DNA from: Silene noctiflora
Taxonomy: Eukaryota; Streptophyta; Magnoliopsida; Caryophyllales; Caryophyllaceae
DNA length: 20,219 bases
Direction: 5' to 3'
Assembly (NCBI GenBank): GCA_009801015.1
Contig: VHZZ01009320.1
Coordinates: 15,705 to 35,923 of the forward strand
Shown here: piece after piece, positions 8,141 through 17,965 of the stretch
Position numbering within the stretch: position 1 is the stretch's first letter
How the letters are laid out: every line of letters starts with the position of its first letter
Notes under the pieces: generated by a model
What the model saw: only the letters and a program-made list of their open reading frames with translations
Told to the model about the DNA's origin: nothing
Databases searched by the model: none
Program-made: the position numbers and the translations under genes

Positions 8141-9591
8141 TGATAAGCTTTTTGTAGTATTGCACGCTTTCCCATGCATAACCGATTAACATTTGGAAGC
8201 CGAGGATCGAGATTTCAATAGCCTGTGTATCTCCCAAGGTCATCCAGTGCATTGTGATAAGGAGCAATGCAACTTACCTCCAGCCGGTGTATCTCCTTCC
8301 TCCAGCCGGTGTATTGTGATCAGGAGCAGTGTAAATATGTCAACCGGTCAATCTCCATAACTTGTCGGTGGAACTTGCCTCCAGCCGGTGTAACTAGAGG
8401 GCGGTCGGTGTAACGTTACACCGGCTGGGATCACTGTTGGGCCTAATTTCGAGTTTTACTTTGTATTTTGATGTTTTAGGACCTTCATATATATACCCAA
8501 AACATCCTATTTTTGTAACACACAACACATTAGACTTCATATTAGATCAAAATTTAGGGTTTAAACAATTTGGTAGAGAAATTGGATCCAACTTTTGTTC
8601 TTTATCTATTTCTTAAGTCATTAATCTAGTATTATTATTTCCTTCATCTTCTTGTTGGTATACTTGTATTCCTTGCTTTTTACGTAATTTTACTTTAATT
8701 ATAGTTTAATTAGTCAACTCCCATCATCTTAGTTATTAATTACATGATTAATTCTAGGAATCAATTTCATAACATGTCAATTCAATTTTTACCATTTGTT
8801 TTAATTTAATCAACATGATTAGAGAATAGTCCCTTCACTAGGGTGCGATTAAGCCTAACATGAGTAATTTACCTAATTAGTTTAACTTAAATTAGTTGTT
8901 GAGGGGGATTAGTTGGGATTAAGCAAGAGGTTTAATTGTCTATGCTCTAATTAGGTTTATAGTTGACTCTTGACCCTTGACCAGCAATGGAAATTGATTA
9001 GGTTGGGATTTGACTACCCCTTTTAGTCTACTTGTCGACTTGGGTTGAACCCGGGAGGGAGAACTCAAGGAGGGTGCTCTTGTTTGGCGGTTTGAACTCA
9101 CCTTTGGGAGAAGGGTCGGGATGACCGGTGAAAATATTGTGGGCTTAAAACCTTGATCATTGTGAGAGATGAACGAGAATGAGCCCGTTCTAGGGAACCT
9201 TTAGTCTTGAGTTAGGAAATCCGACTTACGAACTCTGGGGAATACGAACCCGGGAGGGAGGTATTAGGCAACTTAAAGGCGTTTCCTCCCAATAGTTTAC
9301 TCCTTTACAACTAGTTGACAGAACTAAATGGTTATTACGAATGTTGGTGGTTGAGTTATACCCTAGGCCTTAATTTAATTGAGTAAGACCGCATTTCTTT
9401 TATACTTTAGCATTTACTTTCATTACTTGTTGCTTAGTCTAGTACACTTAGTTAATGAATCATCCAAGTATTTTTTGACTTAGCTAAAGACAAGAATTTA
9501 AACGATTGGTAGTCACCTTGCTCCTTGTGGTTCGACCCTCAATTAGTGCAACGTACTCTCGTTCACTTGTGACGTCTTTAAAACTATATCA
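8141..9591 (+). repeat. 5' LTR of the Athila-type element
   Basis: The right end is firm: ...ACTATATCA (ending 9591), six bases, then the primer-binding site. For the left end I chose TGATA at 8141 because it is the inverted match of the terminal TATCA. TGTTGGG at 8437 or TG at 8105 are alternatives. Inside are a TATA-like CATATATATACCC (about 8488-8500) that would start the R region, and the U5 phrase TGTGGTTCGACCC shared by Athila/Tat LTRs. The box GAACCCGGGAGGGAG occurs twice (about 9048 and 9246). No protein is encoded. Confidence 0.65.
8278..8428. repeat. Direct and inverted CCAGCCGGTGTA repeats in the LTR U3
   Basis: CTCCAGCCGGTGTA occurs three times in direct orientation (8278-8291, 8300-8313, 8379-8392). 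The last copy is part of a perfect 14-bp inverted repeat: CCAGCCGGTGTAAC at 8381-8394 and GTTACACCGGCTGG at 8415-8428. The right arm also overlaps an 18-bp perfect palindrome, CGGTGTAACGTTACACCG, at 8406-8423. The position upstream of the LTR TATA box suits an enhancer or a dyad binding site. Confidence 0.8.
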
Positions 9592-9597
9592 AGTTTT

Positions 9598-9617
9598 TGG
9601 CGCCGTTGCCGAGGAGC
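9598..9617 (+). promoter_or_regulatory. Primer-binding site complementary to tRNA-Asp
   Basis: TGGCGCCGTTGCCGAGGAGC follows the LTR after six bases (AGTTTT). It is the complement of the 3' end of plant tRNA-Asp, with one mismatch (A for G at 9612) before the last few bases. This is the characteristic primer site of Athila and related Gypsy elements and anchors the LTR's right end. Confidence 0.9.
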
Positions 9618-9657
9618 AATGGATTGATATTAGTCGTTTCATTCTAGTTTAGACTAA

Positions 9658-10555
9658 GGGGGTGTCTGGTTCATCTAAGGGAACGAGAATGGAATCATGA
9701 AAAGGTAAGAGAGGAAAATGAATGAAATTACTCCAAAACTACCTTATTGTTTGGTTAGTTTATACAAGGAAAGGGAATAGGAATACCAACCACCATTATT
9801 TCATACTCCACCACCAAGCACCAGTATTGCACCACCACAAACACCCAAATATAGCTTGCCGTCCACCCTCTGAAGTCGCCGGACACCAGCGTTACCGCAG
9901 TACCACCTAGCACACCTTTATAACCCCACCCAACCACCATAAACACCCTCCTAAGAGCCTCGAAAACCGCCCCCCACCATCGAAATTCACCCCTAACCTC
10001 TAAAAACGCCAGATTTAGGTTTTTTTTGGGATGTGGGAGTAAATTTTGGTGGTGGGGGAGGCTTTGTTTAGGCTTGTAGAGGGTGTTTATGGTAGTGGGT
10101 TCAAATAAAAGTGAGCCGTTGCTTGTGGGAATGGAAAGGCGCCGAAGATGGTGGCTTAGAGTCGTCGTCGGTTGCAGGTGATTCATAACTGACTTTTGGT
10201 GGTAGCAGGTGCGTTAGTGGTTGTAGCAGGACGCAGTGACGGTGGGTGGTGGAGTTAAGGATGGGGACGCACTCGGCTATTGGGCAGTTGTGGTGGGTGA
10301 TGGTGGTGTCGTGTTGGTGGTGGTAGGTGGTCAGAAGTATGGTGGTAGGGGTGGTGTTTGACGAGTGAGGTGGTTGATGGTTGATGGGGTAATGGAATCT
10401 ATTCCCTAGGGGGGTGAGAAGTTAGGAGTTAGAGAGGTTTGGGGGTGAGGGAGGGAAACTCATTTCCTTTGTTTGTCTCAAACAAACACTAACAAAAGGA
10501 ATCGGTAACTTTAATTCCCTTTCCCTGTGATTATTACCCCCAACCAAACGCCCCT
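9658..10555. mobile_element. Tourist-like MITE (898 bp) inside the Athila leader
   Basis: The ends GGGGGTGTCTGGTT (9658-9671) and AACCAAACGCCCCT (10542-10555) are inverted with about 11 of 14 matches. TAA flanks both sides (9655-9657 and 10556-10558). The subterminal parts also pair (GGAACGAGAATGGAATC against GGAATCGGTAACTTTAATTCC-like text). The middle (about 10030-10400) is strongly biased to GGTGG on one strand. The minus-strand open frame of 143 codons (9755-10186) is a product of that composition, rich in H, P and T, not a transposase. At nearly 900 bp it is long for a MITE and may itself have internal insertions. Confidence 0.7.
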
Positions 10556-10603
10556 TAAGTATTTTATTACTAATCCCTTTATTCAAGTGTGTAGGGTCTA
10601 TTC

Positions 10604-10854
10604 ATGAGTAAGGGGTCTAGAAGAGGACAATCGGTACAAGAAATAGATCCAGAAATTGAGTCAACCGCTAGAAGGCTTAACCCACTCAGGAGAAGGGGGA
10701 AAATAGAAATCCATATAGTAGGAAGGCCATACAACAAGAGTCATTCGAAAATTCGTTATAGAATTCTGAAAAACACAACAATGGGTGATCCCGTTCTGAT
10801 TCGGGACCATATGGCTCCTAAGCATCTGGTTAATCTGAGCATTCAAAGACCAAG
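10604..10854 (+). pseudogene. Athila-type gag, N-terminal piece
   Basis: Gag forms the retrotransposon's particle and packages its RNA. This piece starts at an ATG about 50 bp after the MITE and reads MSKGSRRGQSVQEIDPEIES, the typical Athila gag opening (basic start, then DPEIE). It continues through a basic stretch (RRLNPLRRRGK) to ...LSIQRP. The frame is open up to the inner element at 10855, which splits the codon after CCA AG. The rest of gag resumes at 19733 in the same frame. The gene is broken by the insertion; whether this part carries earlier damage is not visible. Confidence 0.8.
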
Positions 10855-10996
10855 TGTAATACCCGGTTATCATGGGACCCGCACGAGAACTTCGGGATGT
10901 GTGAGAGGATTACCAGACTTGATAAGGGACTACACGGGAGTAAAGTATAACCATACACTAGACCAAGTGAAACCTAGACTAGACTTAGTAAAGCTG

Positions 10997-11130
10997 CAGT
11001 GGACCGAGTAGAGGTCATTCGGCCGAGTACGGGCTGTACTCGACCGAGTAGGTGGCACAAGGCCGAGTGGACTCAGCACTTGACCGTGTGTGTGGCACTC
11101 GTCCGAGTCGACTCAGTACTCGACCGAGTG
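10997..11130. repeat. Palindrome array A (5' LTR): 7 units of ACTCGACCGAGT type
   Basis: Seven near-palindromic units begin at about 10997, 11016, 11037, 11056, 11077, 11096 and 11117. The spacing alternates 19 and 21 bp exactly, so the true period is a 40-bp dimer. Individual units vary (for example TTCGGCCGAG, TTGACCGTGT, TCGTCCGAGT), often by loss of a CpG. The array lies about 140 bp into the LTR, in the presumed U3 control region. Confidence 0.9.
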
Positions 11131-11143
11131 CAATATGTCGAAA

Positions 11144-11164
11144 CACGGGTTAAAATAACCCGTG
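11144..11164. repeat. Short stem-loop after array A
   Basis: CACGGGTT and AACCCGTG (8-bp perfect stem) enclose AAAAT. The same stem with a different loop (AAGAC) is at 18271-18291 in the 3' LTR. Stem conservation with loop change hints at function in DNA or RNA, though two copies are weak evidence. Confidence 0.55.
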
Positions 11165-12588
11165 AACCTTATCCTACCTAATCCTGCTAAATCATTTCAT
11201 CCTTTCTCCATATCACTCTAAACCCTCTCCCTTCTCTCTAAAGCCATCCTAAATACTTTTCTAATGGGATTCAAGATTGGATTAGAGGATTTCTCACCTT
11301 TTTCATCCTTCCTTTCACCTAGTAAGTCAAGATCTACCTTTCTTTCCTTTTTTATGAACCCTAACTTTTGGGGATTTTTCTTATGGGTAATTAATTAGTA
11401 GTTAGTATGTGTAATATGGGTAATTAATGGGTAATAATAAGGGTTTTTTTATTATATTATAGTGTAGGATGTGTTGTGATAGTTGTTACATGGTTTCTAT
11501 AGGAAGAAACGGTTTCATAAGACGGGATTATGCCGAATTCGAGTAGCTTATGGAGATTGCTAAAAGGTAGGTTAATCCTACTCGATTTTGATAATGTAAA
11601 TGTGTGTTTGTGTGCACTTGTCACTTAGAATACATGATAAGAGTAGACTTACATTCACCATGATACTTGAGAATGATAATAAGGTTCATATATGTGTCGG
11701 AAATGCATTATAACGTGGTATTGGTTGCGACGACTTGAGAGTCGGGATTCTTGGGCACATGGTTACATTCATAGTATGTTGGTAGCATGTTGCATGAGAA
11801 GTTATATTCTATATTGTGTTCCTGTTTTCATTCATGTGTATATCGATCTTGTTGGAGGTTGTTGGTGGAGTTGTGGTGGTCATACTTGTTGATATTGGAG
11901 ACGTAAGGTGGTTGGGAGACCATCTTACGCTTGGCTATCCTCTTGGAGCTTCCTAAACCAAGAGGGATATGCACATTAATGGTTTGAGTTATGGAAGGAC
12001 ACGTGTGGTTGAGACACGTCGTCTGGTAGAGGATTCGAGTTGCTCTCGGGCCCGGTACCACGGATGTGTCCCAAGTACCTTTTTACGGGCTGTGGTCCGG
12101 CTGTTTTGGTGGACGGTGCAGCGGTACCGTCACCAGGTTATGGGTAAGTCTGGGTGTGTCACGGTACTAGTGTGGTGTTGGAAAAACCGTGTCTCTTTCA
12201 TATCTTTGTAATTTTGCATAATTATATATATTGTATTGTGTTTTATTATTGAAACTGACGTGTTTGGGTTGTTTGTAAAGTGTCACCTATTTTTGGGGTT
12301 GCCTTTGTTGATCCATATGATATTTCCGATCATATGGGGAACAGTACGTTTACAGGTTTTGTTTGGTGTCACGTGGGAGACAGGACGAGCTTTGGACGTG
12401 GATTTCGTTAGAAGAGTATAGTAGTCATGAGTTGTATCTTTATTTATTCATTCATGGTTGTGTAATCCACTAAATAGCTTATTTATGTTAATTGTTTCTT
12501 AATTGCAACTCCGATTTACCGCCACGGGAAACCGAGATGGTAACATCCTCCCATTACCTTGGCCGGCTAAGAATGGGGTGTTACAAAG

Positions 12589-12600
12589 TGGTATCAGAGC
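12589..12600 (+). promoter_or_regulatory. Primer-binding site complementary to initiator tRNA-Met
   Basis: TGGTATCAGAGC lies three bases after the LTR end and is the exact complement of the 3' end of plant initiator tRNA-Met. This site is used by chromoviruses such as Tekay and by Copia elements, not by Athila. It therefore separates this element from its host element. Confidence 0.95.
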
Positions 12601-14777
12601 GACGATTTTGGAACTTGAACCAATGAATCAAAATGAATTTAGGAGTGTCTAATAAATGAACCCGACTTGAGTATAATGGGAGATTGGTTTTGGATAAGTA
12701 GGCGTCCTCATGTCAAAACTACTTCCTATTGTCTCGGTTGGTCATTAATTAAGTGGTTATAAGTGTGGGTGCGAGAGGTGTGAAGCGTTGTGTGATTGCA
12801 TGTGTGTTGTGACTTTTATTAGATTTCTTGCGTAATATACATTGTTTGTGTGGTGTATAATGTGTGTGGGAGTTGGGTGAGTTTGTTAACGTTTGTGGAA
12901 TGTGTTGGAAGTGGTTAGTATGCGTTGGTATGAGGAACAATAGTCCCGTTCTTAGACCTTTATGCTTTATGTTTGTTTTGAGTTTACTAGCGTTATCGTT
13001 GAGTGCGAGTAGTAATGACGTTTGGTTATGTAATCGTGAGTATGAGGATAGTGTGCCAATGACGGTAAGTTGGTTGGCATATGAATTAACTCGGGAAGTA
13101 CCACCGACAACCGGTGTGCCTCGAATCTTTTGATCTAGGGATACCACCATCTAAGTGTAATCGGAAATCTCGAACTGTAAAAAGACACTTGACCGAGTAC
13201 GAGTCAACACTCGACCGAGTGAACCTTGGCACTTGACCGAGTGGACCAATTTTCTAGAATTCTGAAACTTTCTGGAACTCGCCCACTCGACCGAGTGGAC
13301 ACAGACACTCGGCCGAGTGAACTCCCCCACTCGACTGAGTGGACTCGGCACTCGACCGAGTGGCCTATACGGGTTGGGATATCGATTAAAAATCCACTTT
13401 TACTCCATCTTCTTCTTAATTTCTTGACTTTTCCTCATACTTTCACCATCAAAATCTCTCTACAAATCTTACAAAAACTCTATTGTTGACATTTGTTGCT
13501 TTGATTCAAGTTTACTACTTCATTTTTCCTCCTTAATCTTACTAAGTTTATCAATGTGAGTAATTTCTCATTTTTCATATTTTTTCCGAATTTGATTTTT
13601 TTGTAGATCTAGACTAATTGCTCCGAGATTTGTCAACTTTGCATGTTTCTATTTAATTCATGATAGTAATTAGTCTTTTATAGCATTATGGTTGGTTAAT
13701 ATCAAATTTTCATGTTGAAATATACCCCATAATTGAAGAACTCGAAAATTTAGTGTTTTGAGTCGATAATTCGTTTTTGATGTTTGTTCTTGGGTTTAAT
13801 TTAACAACAAAGGCCTAAACTTTGTTGTTATGGATGGATCTTGTCTTGCTTGTGAAAATTTTGTCTTAAAAATCTGTTTTAAAATTTCGAAATTTAGGGA
13901 GTTCATACCCAAATTTTGTTTTTTCATGTGCAAAACTTAGTTTAAGTGGCCTATAGGGCTACTACCTTTACTAGTAATGTGATACATCGACTTAAAAATG
14001 AAATTTTTGTTTCCATTTTGCCCAAAATGTTTCGAGACACATGACTTGTGAACGGGTTGTGATTTTTCATCTTAAACACGGTTTAATGGTGTCATAAGTC
14101 GTAATGTTTGTGGATTCTGTCTTGACATAGTTTAAACCGATATGGTCGTCTTAAAAGTTTGACCAAATTCTTGAAACCATCTTATTAAGCATGACTGAAT
14201 GGTGACTATGATGTTGGAACATGTTCTAATCGTTTTATACCATCTTAAATTCTTATCAACAATGATGTAAATAGTCTTACACCGAGAATTTCGTCTTAAG
14301 TTTTGACCCAAAAGTCTCAAAATTTTAGTATACATGACTTCATTTCTATTTTTCTACCCTTGGGACATACTTTACTTGTCTTATGAGGCTTGACACTTGG
14401 CTAATAGTATGAAGTATTGTTGGGCATTGCTAAAGTGACTTCATATATTTAAAGGTGTCGAAAATGGCTAAGTGTGCATGCTACAAGTCTCAAAATTTTT
14501 ATACTTGATCCTTATTTAATCGTGTCAAAAGTAATCGTTGGAAACTTGTTTTTATTGAATTAAAATGAAAAGTTGTGTAATTTTGGAAAGATTACACTTT
14601 TTCCGTAAATTCTATCTTAAGTGAACGTTGCTCGACCAATTATGGGGAGAACATGTCACATTTCATTCAATTGTTAAGTCACCCATTCGAAGTGTTGAAA
14701 TATCCATTCTTTTCCAAGTTATCCTTGATTCTTATTCTTTATATCCTATGTCTTGTTTTGGAAACTCCTTTTGTAGC
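12601..14777 (+). other. Long non-coding leader of the nested element
   Basis: The 2.2 kb between the primer site and the ORF-1-like gene, where gag would normally start, has no recognisable coding sequence. Its left part (12601-13180) has no clear features. The middle holds palindrome array B. The right part (13370-14777) begins CT-rich (TCTCTCTAC, CTTCTTCTT) like an untranslated leader and becomes AT-rich. The array-then-CT-rich order repeats the layout seen in the LTR. Open frames on both strands at 12749-13150 overlap and look like chance. Confidence 0.6.
13186..13362. repeat. Palindrome array B (internal, 5' of ORF-1): 7 units
   Basis: Units start at 13186, 13208, 13230, then after a 54-bp step at 13284, 13306, 13328 and 13349. 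Spacing within each block is 22, 22 and 22, 22, 21 bp. The unit at 13306-13319, CACTCGGCCGAGTG, is a perfect 14-bp palindrome and the others differ by one or two bases. Spacers share GGAC or GAAC and CCC or GGC motifs, so the array grew by tandem duplication of a unit of about 22 bp. Confidence 0.9.
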
Positions 14778-16430
14778 ATGCCAAGGAACACGAGGAATAG
14801 TCGATCCTCACAACCCCAACAAGTGCTGGTAGCCCCACCCGCCATCACCGCTCCGGGATTTCCGGGTATCATGTTTGAAAGTGAGAACCATAGGGAGGAC
14901 TTCCTTATCCTAGACGAGAGACGGATGGCCCAACTCGGTGTGTATCGAAGAATTCCCTAAGAGAACTAGGGATATAGGAAGAGGTGACTGAGATCTCTGA
15001 GATCCTCGGGATGGAGGGATTGTACAGTTTGGAGGAAATATCTTACCGCAACCTCACCTTAGAATTTTTGAGCTCTTATATCTATGATAAGAAACACCAT
15101 GCGGTAAATTTTAGGCTTAAGAATATTCCTTTCATGATGACATGTGATGCATTTACAATTTTCTTAGGGATTGACAAGAGGGTCGAGTTCCACTTTGACA
15201 AGGTGAAGGGAATGAGCGCTACCAACTTCTTTGATCTATATTCGGGAAATGAGAGTATCTTGGTGAGCAACATGGAAGTTAATGACGTAGAGCACTCAAT
15301 ATTGAGGATCACCTTGCGTCTCTTTACCCAACTCCTCTATGGGAGGAAGGATGTGAGTAGAGTAAACTCCAGGAAGTTTTGCTTTTGAGTTCTTATTTGA
15401 ACCCTTACCGTGAGGAGCACTTTTATTTCAACGTCGTGTCTATGGTGTGCCTTGCCCTTGAGAGGTTGTCCATATCGGACAAATGCTCATTGGATTGTGG
15501 TACCATAGTGACCCGTTTGGCTAAGGGGTTGTTGCGTTATGAACCGGGGGAGGATGATAGATTGTTGACCATGGGAGTACCATACCTTGATATAGCCTAC
15601 ATGCGATCGAGAGTCGTTTGGCTCGCGGAAGTGAGGGGTGGAGGTCATGCTTGGGAAAATGGACGGGAATGAGTACATAAGACTACCCGCGAAGAGTAGG
15701 TTACCCGAGATTGCACACCTAACGGAAGCAAGACCACCCTATCCTCTGGCCAAGTACTATACCATTCCCCGTGAGTTCACCTTCAACCTTGATGTCTTGA
15801 GGGCCGGGTGAGACCTTGACTCCCCACCACCCTGTTTATCACCTCATATGCCTATGCCCTCACTACCTCCTACCTACACCCATGGATATCCCCGACCCCC
15901 GCCGACCCCCGTCGACCTATGACCACAACTACAACATGGCAGAGCTCATTGACCATATCAACATCGGCTTAGCAATGAGAGATATGCACGAAATGACATG
16001 GAACCAAGGGGTGCGACCCAACTATCGCCCTAGCTATTGGACCGGACCGGGAGATAGTTCCGGGGTGTTTAAGGCGTTTTGTGTCCAACCCGCGGATAGG
16101 GGTACGAGGATTCCCCATGGAGAACGACATTTGTTGGGCCCTTGGGTGGGGCCTAACTATGCTAGCAGGAGTTTCTTTAGAAACACCTTCCAAGAGGAAA
16201 AGAGTGGAGCGGGAACATCCGGGGTGCCGATAGAGGGTATGGGGCAAAGCGCCAATGAGGGCTATGTCTATGAGTAAGAAGGAGAAGAAGAGGAGGAATA
16301 AGAAGATGAGGAGGAAGAACTAGAAGAAGAGGAAGAGGAGGAAAATGAGGACTAAGGGCTAGTGTACAGTGACGACGAGAGCTTTGGCCGATGGGCGCGC
16401 ATGTTAGGTAAGAGGAAGTCTACTTGGTAG
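14778..16430 (+). pseudogene. Degraded ATHILA ORF-1-like gene
   Basis: The only protein remnant of size in the nested element. It starts MPRNTRNSRSSQPQQ (basic, low complexity). Next come ERRMAQLGVY and, in another frame, ILGMEGLYSLEEISYRNLTL and EFLSSY, then FRLKNIPFMMTCDAFTIFLG. A further shift gives GTIVTRLAKGLLRY and MGVPYLDIAYMRSRVVWL. This order resembles the ATHILA ORF-1 family (Pfam PF03078), a plant retrotransposon protein of unknown role. A proline-rich linker (about 15830-15920), a helical-looking MAELIDHINIGLAMRDMHEM and a long Glu-rich tail (16278-16353) follow. The frame changes near 14958, 15370, 15655 and 15900, with in-frame stops near 14971 and 15810 and three TAA codons in or beside the acidic tail. 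The last natural stop is probably TAG at 16428. The gene is dead. The family call is from remembered motifs. Confidence 0.65.
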
Positions 16431-16657
16431 GCTTAGCATGGTTCGAGTCAGGTACCTCTTTTTCTTATGTTGTGTTGGTTGTATAACTCGGAATTTTTTT
16501 TTTAATTGTGATGTAACCGTGGCCATAAGGCCAAAGAGTTTGCTTGTGCGTTAATTGGTTGATGGTGACAATCACCATTGGAGATTATTTGTAGGTGTAT
16601 GGCAAAATAGGTGAGTATTGGAGACCGTTTGCCCTTGGAAGGGATTCTGCCTAGTGA

Positions 16658-16848
16658 CACTCGACCGAGTGGCCCTTTCACTCGACCGAGTGTTCCTCCT
16701 ACTCGGCCGAGTGGCCTCCTATTCGACCGAGTGAGCCATGTTACCCATTTGGGCTACATTTTGCCCAGCCAACACTCGGCCGAGTGACCCATTCATTCGA
16801 CCGAGTGGATTCTACTCGGCCAAGTGACCCATTTCACTCGACAGAGTG
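16658..16848. repeat. Palindrome array C (internal, 3' of ORF-1): 8 units
   Basis: Units start at about 16658, 16679, 16700, 16720, then after a 53-bp step at 16773, 16794, 16813 and 16835. Spacing within blocks is 19-22 bp. Perfect palindromes occur at 16701-16712 (ACTCGGCCGAGT) and 16773-16786 (14 bp). The block-gap-block layout copies array B although the gap sequences differ. It begins about 230 bp after the ORF-1 relic ends. Confidence 0.9.
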
Positions 16849-17692
16849 GGCTATTTATGCCCCATATTGTTTGTTTTAGGCCCTTTTTGCCTATAAACGA
16901 TCATGTATCAAGTAAGTACCCATATTTTGTGACCCCAATGGTCTTTTGAGTGGTCGATTTGGCATAGTAGGACTTGCATGACTACACTTCATGGATTGTT
17001 TACGTTTGACTACGTTGCTTGGTGTATTGTTGTGACTTAAGGTATTAACACTTAAAGTGTCTAATCGATCGATAATAATGTTGCATGACTAAATTGATGA
17101 CAAAGACGTGTGATAATTTTATGTGATGTGTGATGACTTCCGTGATTTTTATGATAATCGCCACTTATGAATTTTATGATAGTCGTGCAATACATGTTTG
17201 AGTTTATAATGGGTATAAACAATAATGATTGTATGGCGTAAAGGTAGATGTAGACACATGTGTGATTATGTGGTGGACGTGATGCAGTTTATGCGTGACA
17301 TGAAGTATATGGGAACGAGATGCATGTATAGTAATGGGATCATATTACGAGATGTGGTTGGTCATGTTGTGTCATCGTTTTATGAAACTATATGCTTTGG
17401 TTATATGAGGATATAAACCGCATCATATGTATTTGTATATGTAGTCATGAGTAGAGTACGACAATAATGCTACAAGTCAGGATTGCTTACGGAGTTAAAA
17501 TGCGAATATTGAGCTTGACCTTGTACCTTGACCATATGGAAACCATAACGGGGGAATGGAGTAGACAGTTTCATCATCATGTGAGGTTGACCATGAGACA
17601 TCTTTAGTAGAAAGTGAGTTTGTTTGGAACGGGAACCTGCCTAATTATGGACCCTATTAGGTGGTTTGTGAGAGTGTTCACGATGTTAAGCG
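16849..17692 (+). other. Non-coding 3' interior of the nested element
   Basis: This is the place where the 3' end of pol would normally be. I find no reverse transcriptase, integrase or chromodomain motifs in any frame. A 63-codon frame at 17225-17416 is not convincing. The sequence has many TGATGA/TTATGA words but no ordered repeat. Confidence 0.5.
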
Positions 17693-17737
17693 GCGAACTT
17701 CGGGGTGAAGTTCTCTTTTAGGGGGAGTGAATGTAAC
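17693..17737 (+). repeat. Upstream duplicate of the pol-tail/polypurine/LTR-start junction
   Basis: GCGAACTTCG at 17693-17702, then GTGAAGTTCTCTTTTAGGGG, GAGTGAA and TGTAAC, mirrors the true 3' junction at 17921-17966, about 228 bp downstream. The match includes a purine tract and a TGTAA that looks like an LTR start. Sequence after this TGTAAC does not resemble the LTR beyond those bases. It may be a relic junction from a related element, acquired by recombination or template switching. Confidence 0.55.
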
Positions 17738-17920
17738 AATTGGGATTTTAAAGAGAAAATAAGCATCATAAGTGCATGAGCGTACTCGGTAAAGATTACA
17801 AGAGTGATTCGAGTGAGAGAGATGAGAACAAAAGTAAGCATGACAGATTGAGTGTTCCGGAAAGAAATCAGTAACGAGACGGGAAAGAGTCTTGAGAGAG
17901 TGTTGAGAGGAGAGATTGAG

Positions 17921-17965
17921 GCGAACTTCGAGGACGAAGTTCATTTTAAGGGGGGAAGATTGTAA
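17921..17965 (+). pseudogene. Relic of a Gypsy pol C-terminus, running into the LTR
   Basis: The frame reads ANFEDEVHFKGGRL then TAA, with the stop inside the first bases of the 3' LTR. Tekay-type polyproteins commonly end in a similar acidic-then-KGG phrase just before the LTR, so this short tail may be what is left of an ancestral pol. It is only 14 residues and could be kept merely because it contains the polypurine tract. Confidence 0.4.
17949..17960 (+). promoter_or_regulatory. Polypurine tract of the nested element
   Basis: AGGGGGGAAGAT lies directly before the TGTAA of the 3' LTR, the position of the plus-strand primer for reverse transcription. It confirms plus-strand orientation. 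Confidence 0.9.

Larger units (their letters stand above)
10855..12585 (+). repeat. 5' LTR (1731 bp) of the nested element
   Basis: It starts TGTAATACCCGG directly after the target duplication and ends GGGGTGTTACA three bases before the primer site. It aligns along its whole length with the LTR at 17961. Relative to that copy it has lost 21 bp in the palindrome array and about a dozen bases near 12405. An AATTATATATATTG stretch (about 12220-12233), conserved in both LTRs, is the best TATA candidate, but it lies late in the repeat. Open frames at 11692-12421 are present only in part in the sister LTR and are not genes. Confidence 0.93.

Noticed and set aside
9755-10186. 143-codon minus-strand open frame
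   Set aside because: It lies wholly within the Tourist-like MITE and its His/Pro/Thr-rich product comes from the G-rich strand bias.
10855-11181. Continuation of the 10604 open frame past 10854, and the overlapping 10999-11181 frame
   Set aside because: These codons are LTR and palindrome-array sequence of the inner element; gag ends at the insertion point.
12749-13150. Overlapping open frames on both strands in the nested element's leader
   Set aside because: No gag motifs, mutual overlap and low-complexity composition argue against coding.
13186-13362. CRISPR-like array
   Set aside because: Units of about 12-14 bp with very short, similar spacers in a plant retrotransposon; not CRISPR.
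14628-14777. Upstream extension of the ORF-1-like gene to 14628
   Set aside because: The extra residues lack family features, while the ATG at 14778 begins a typical basic N-terminus.
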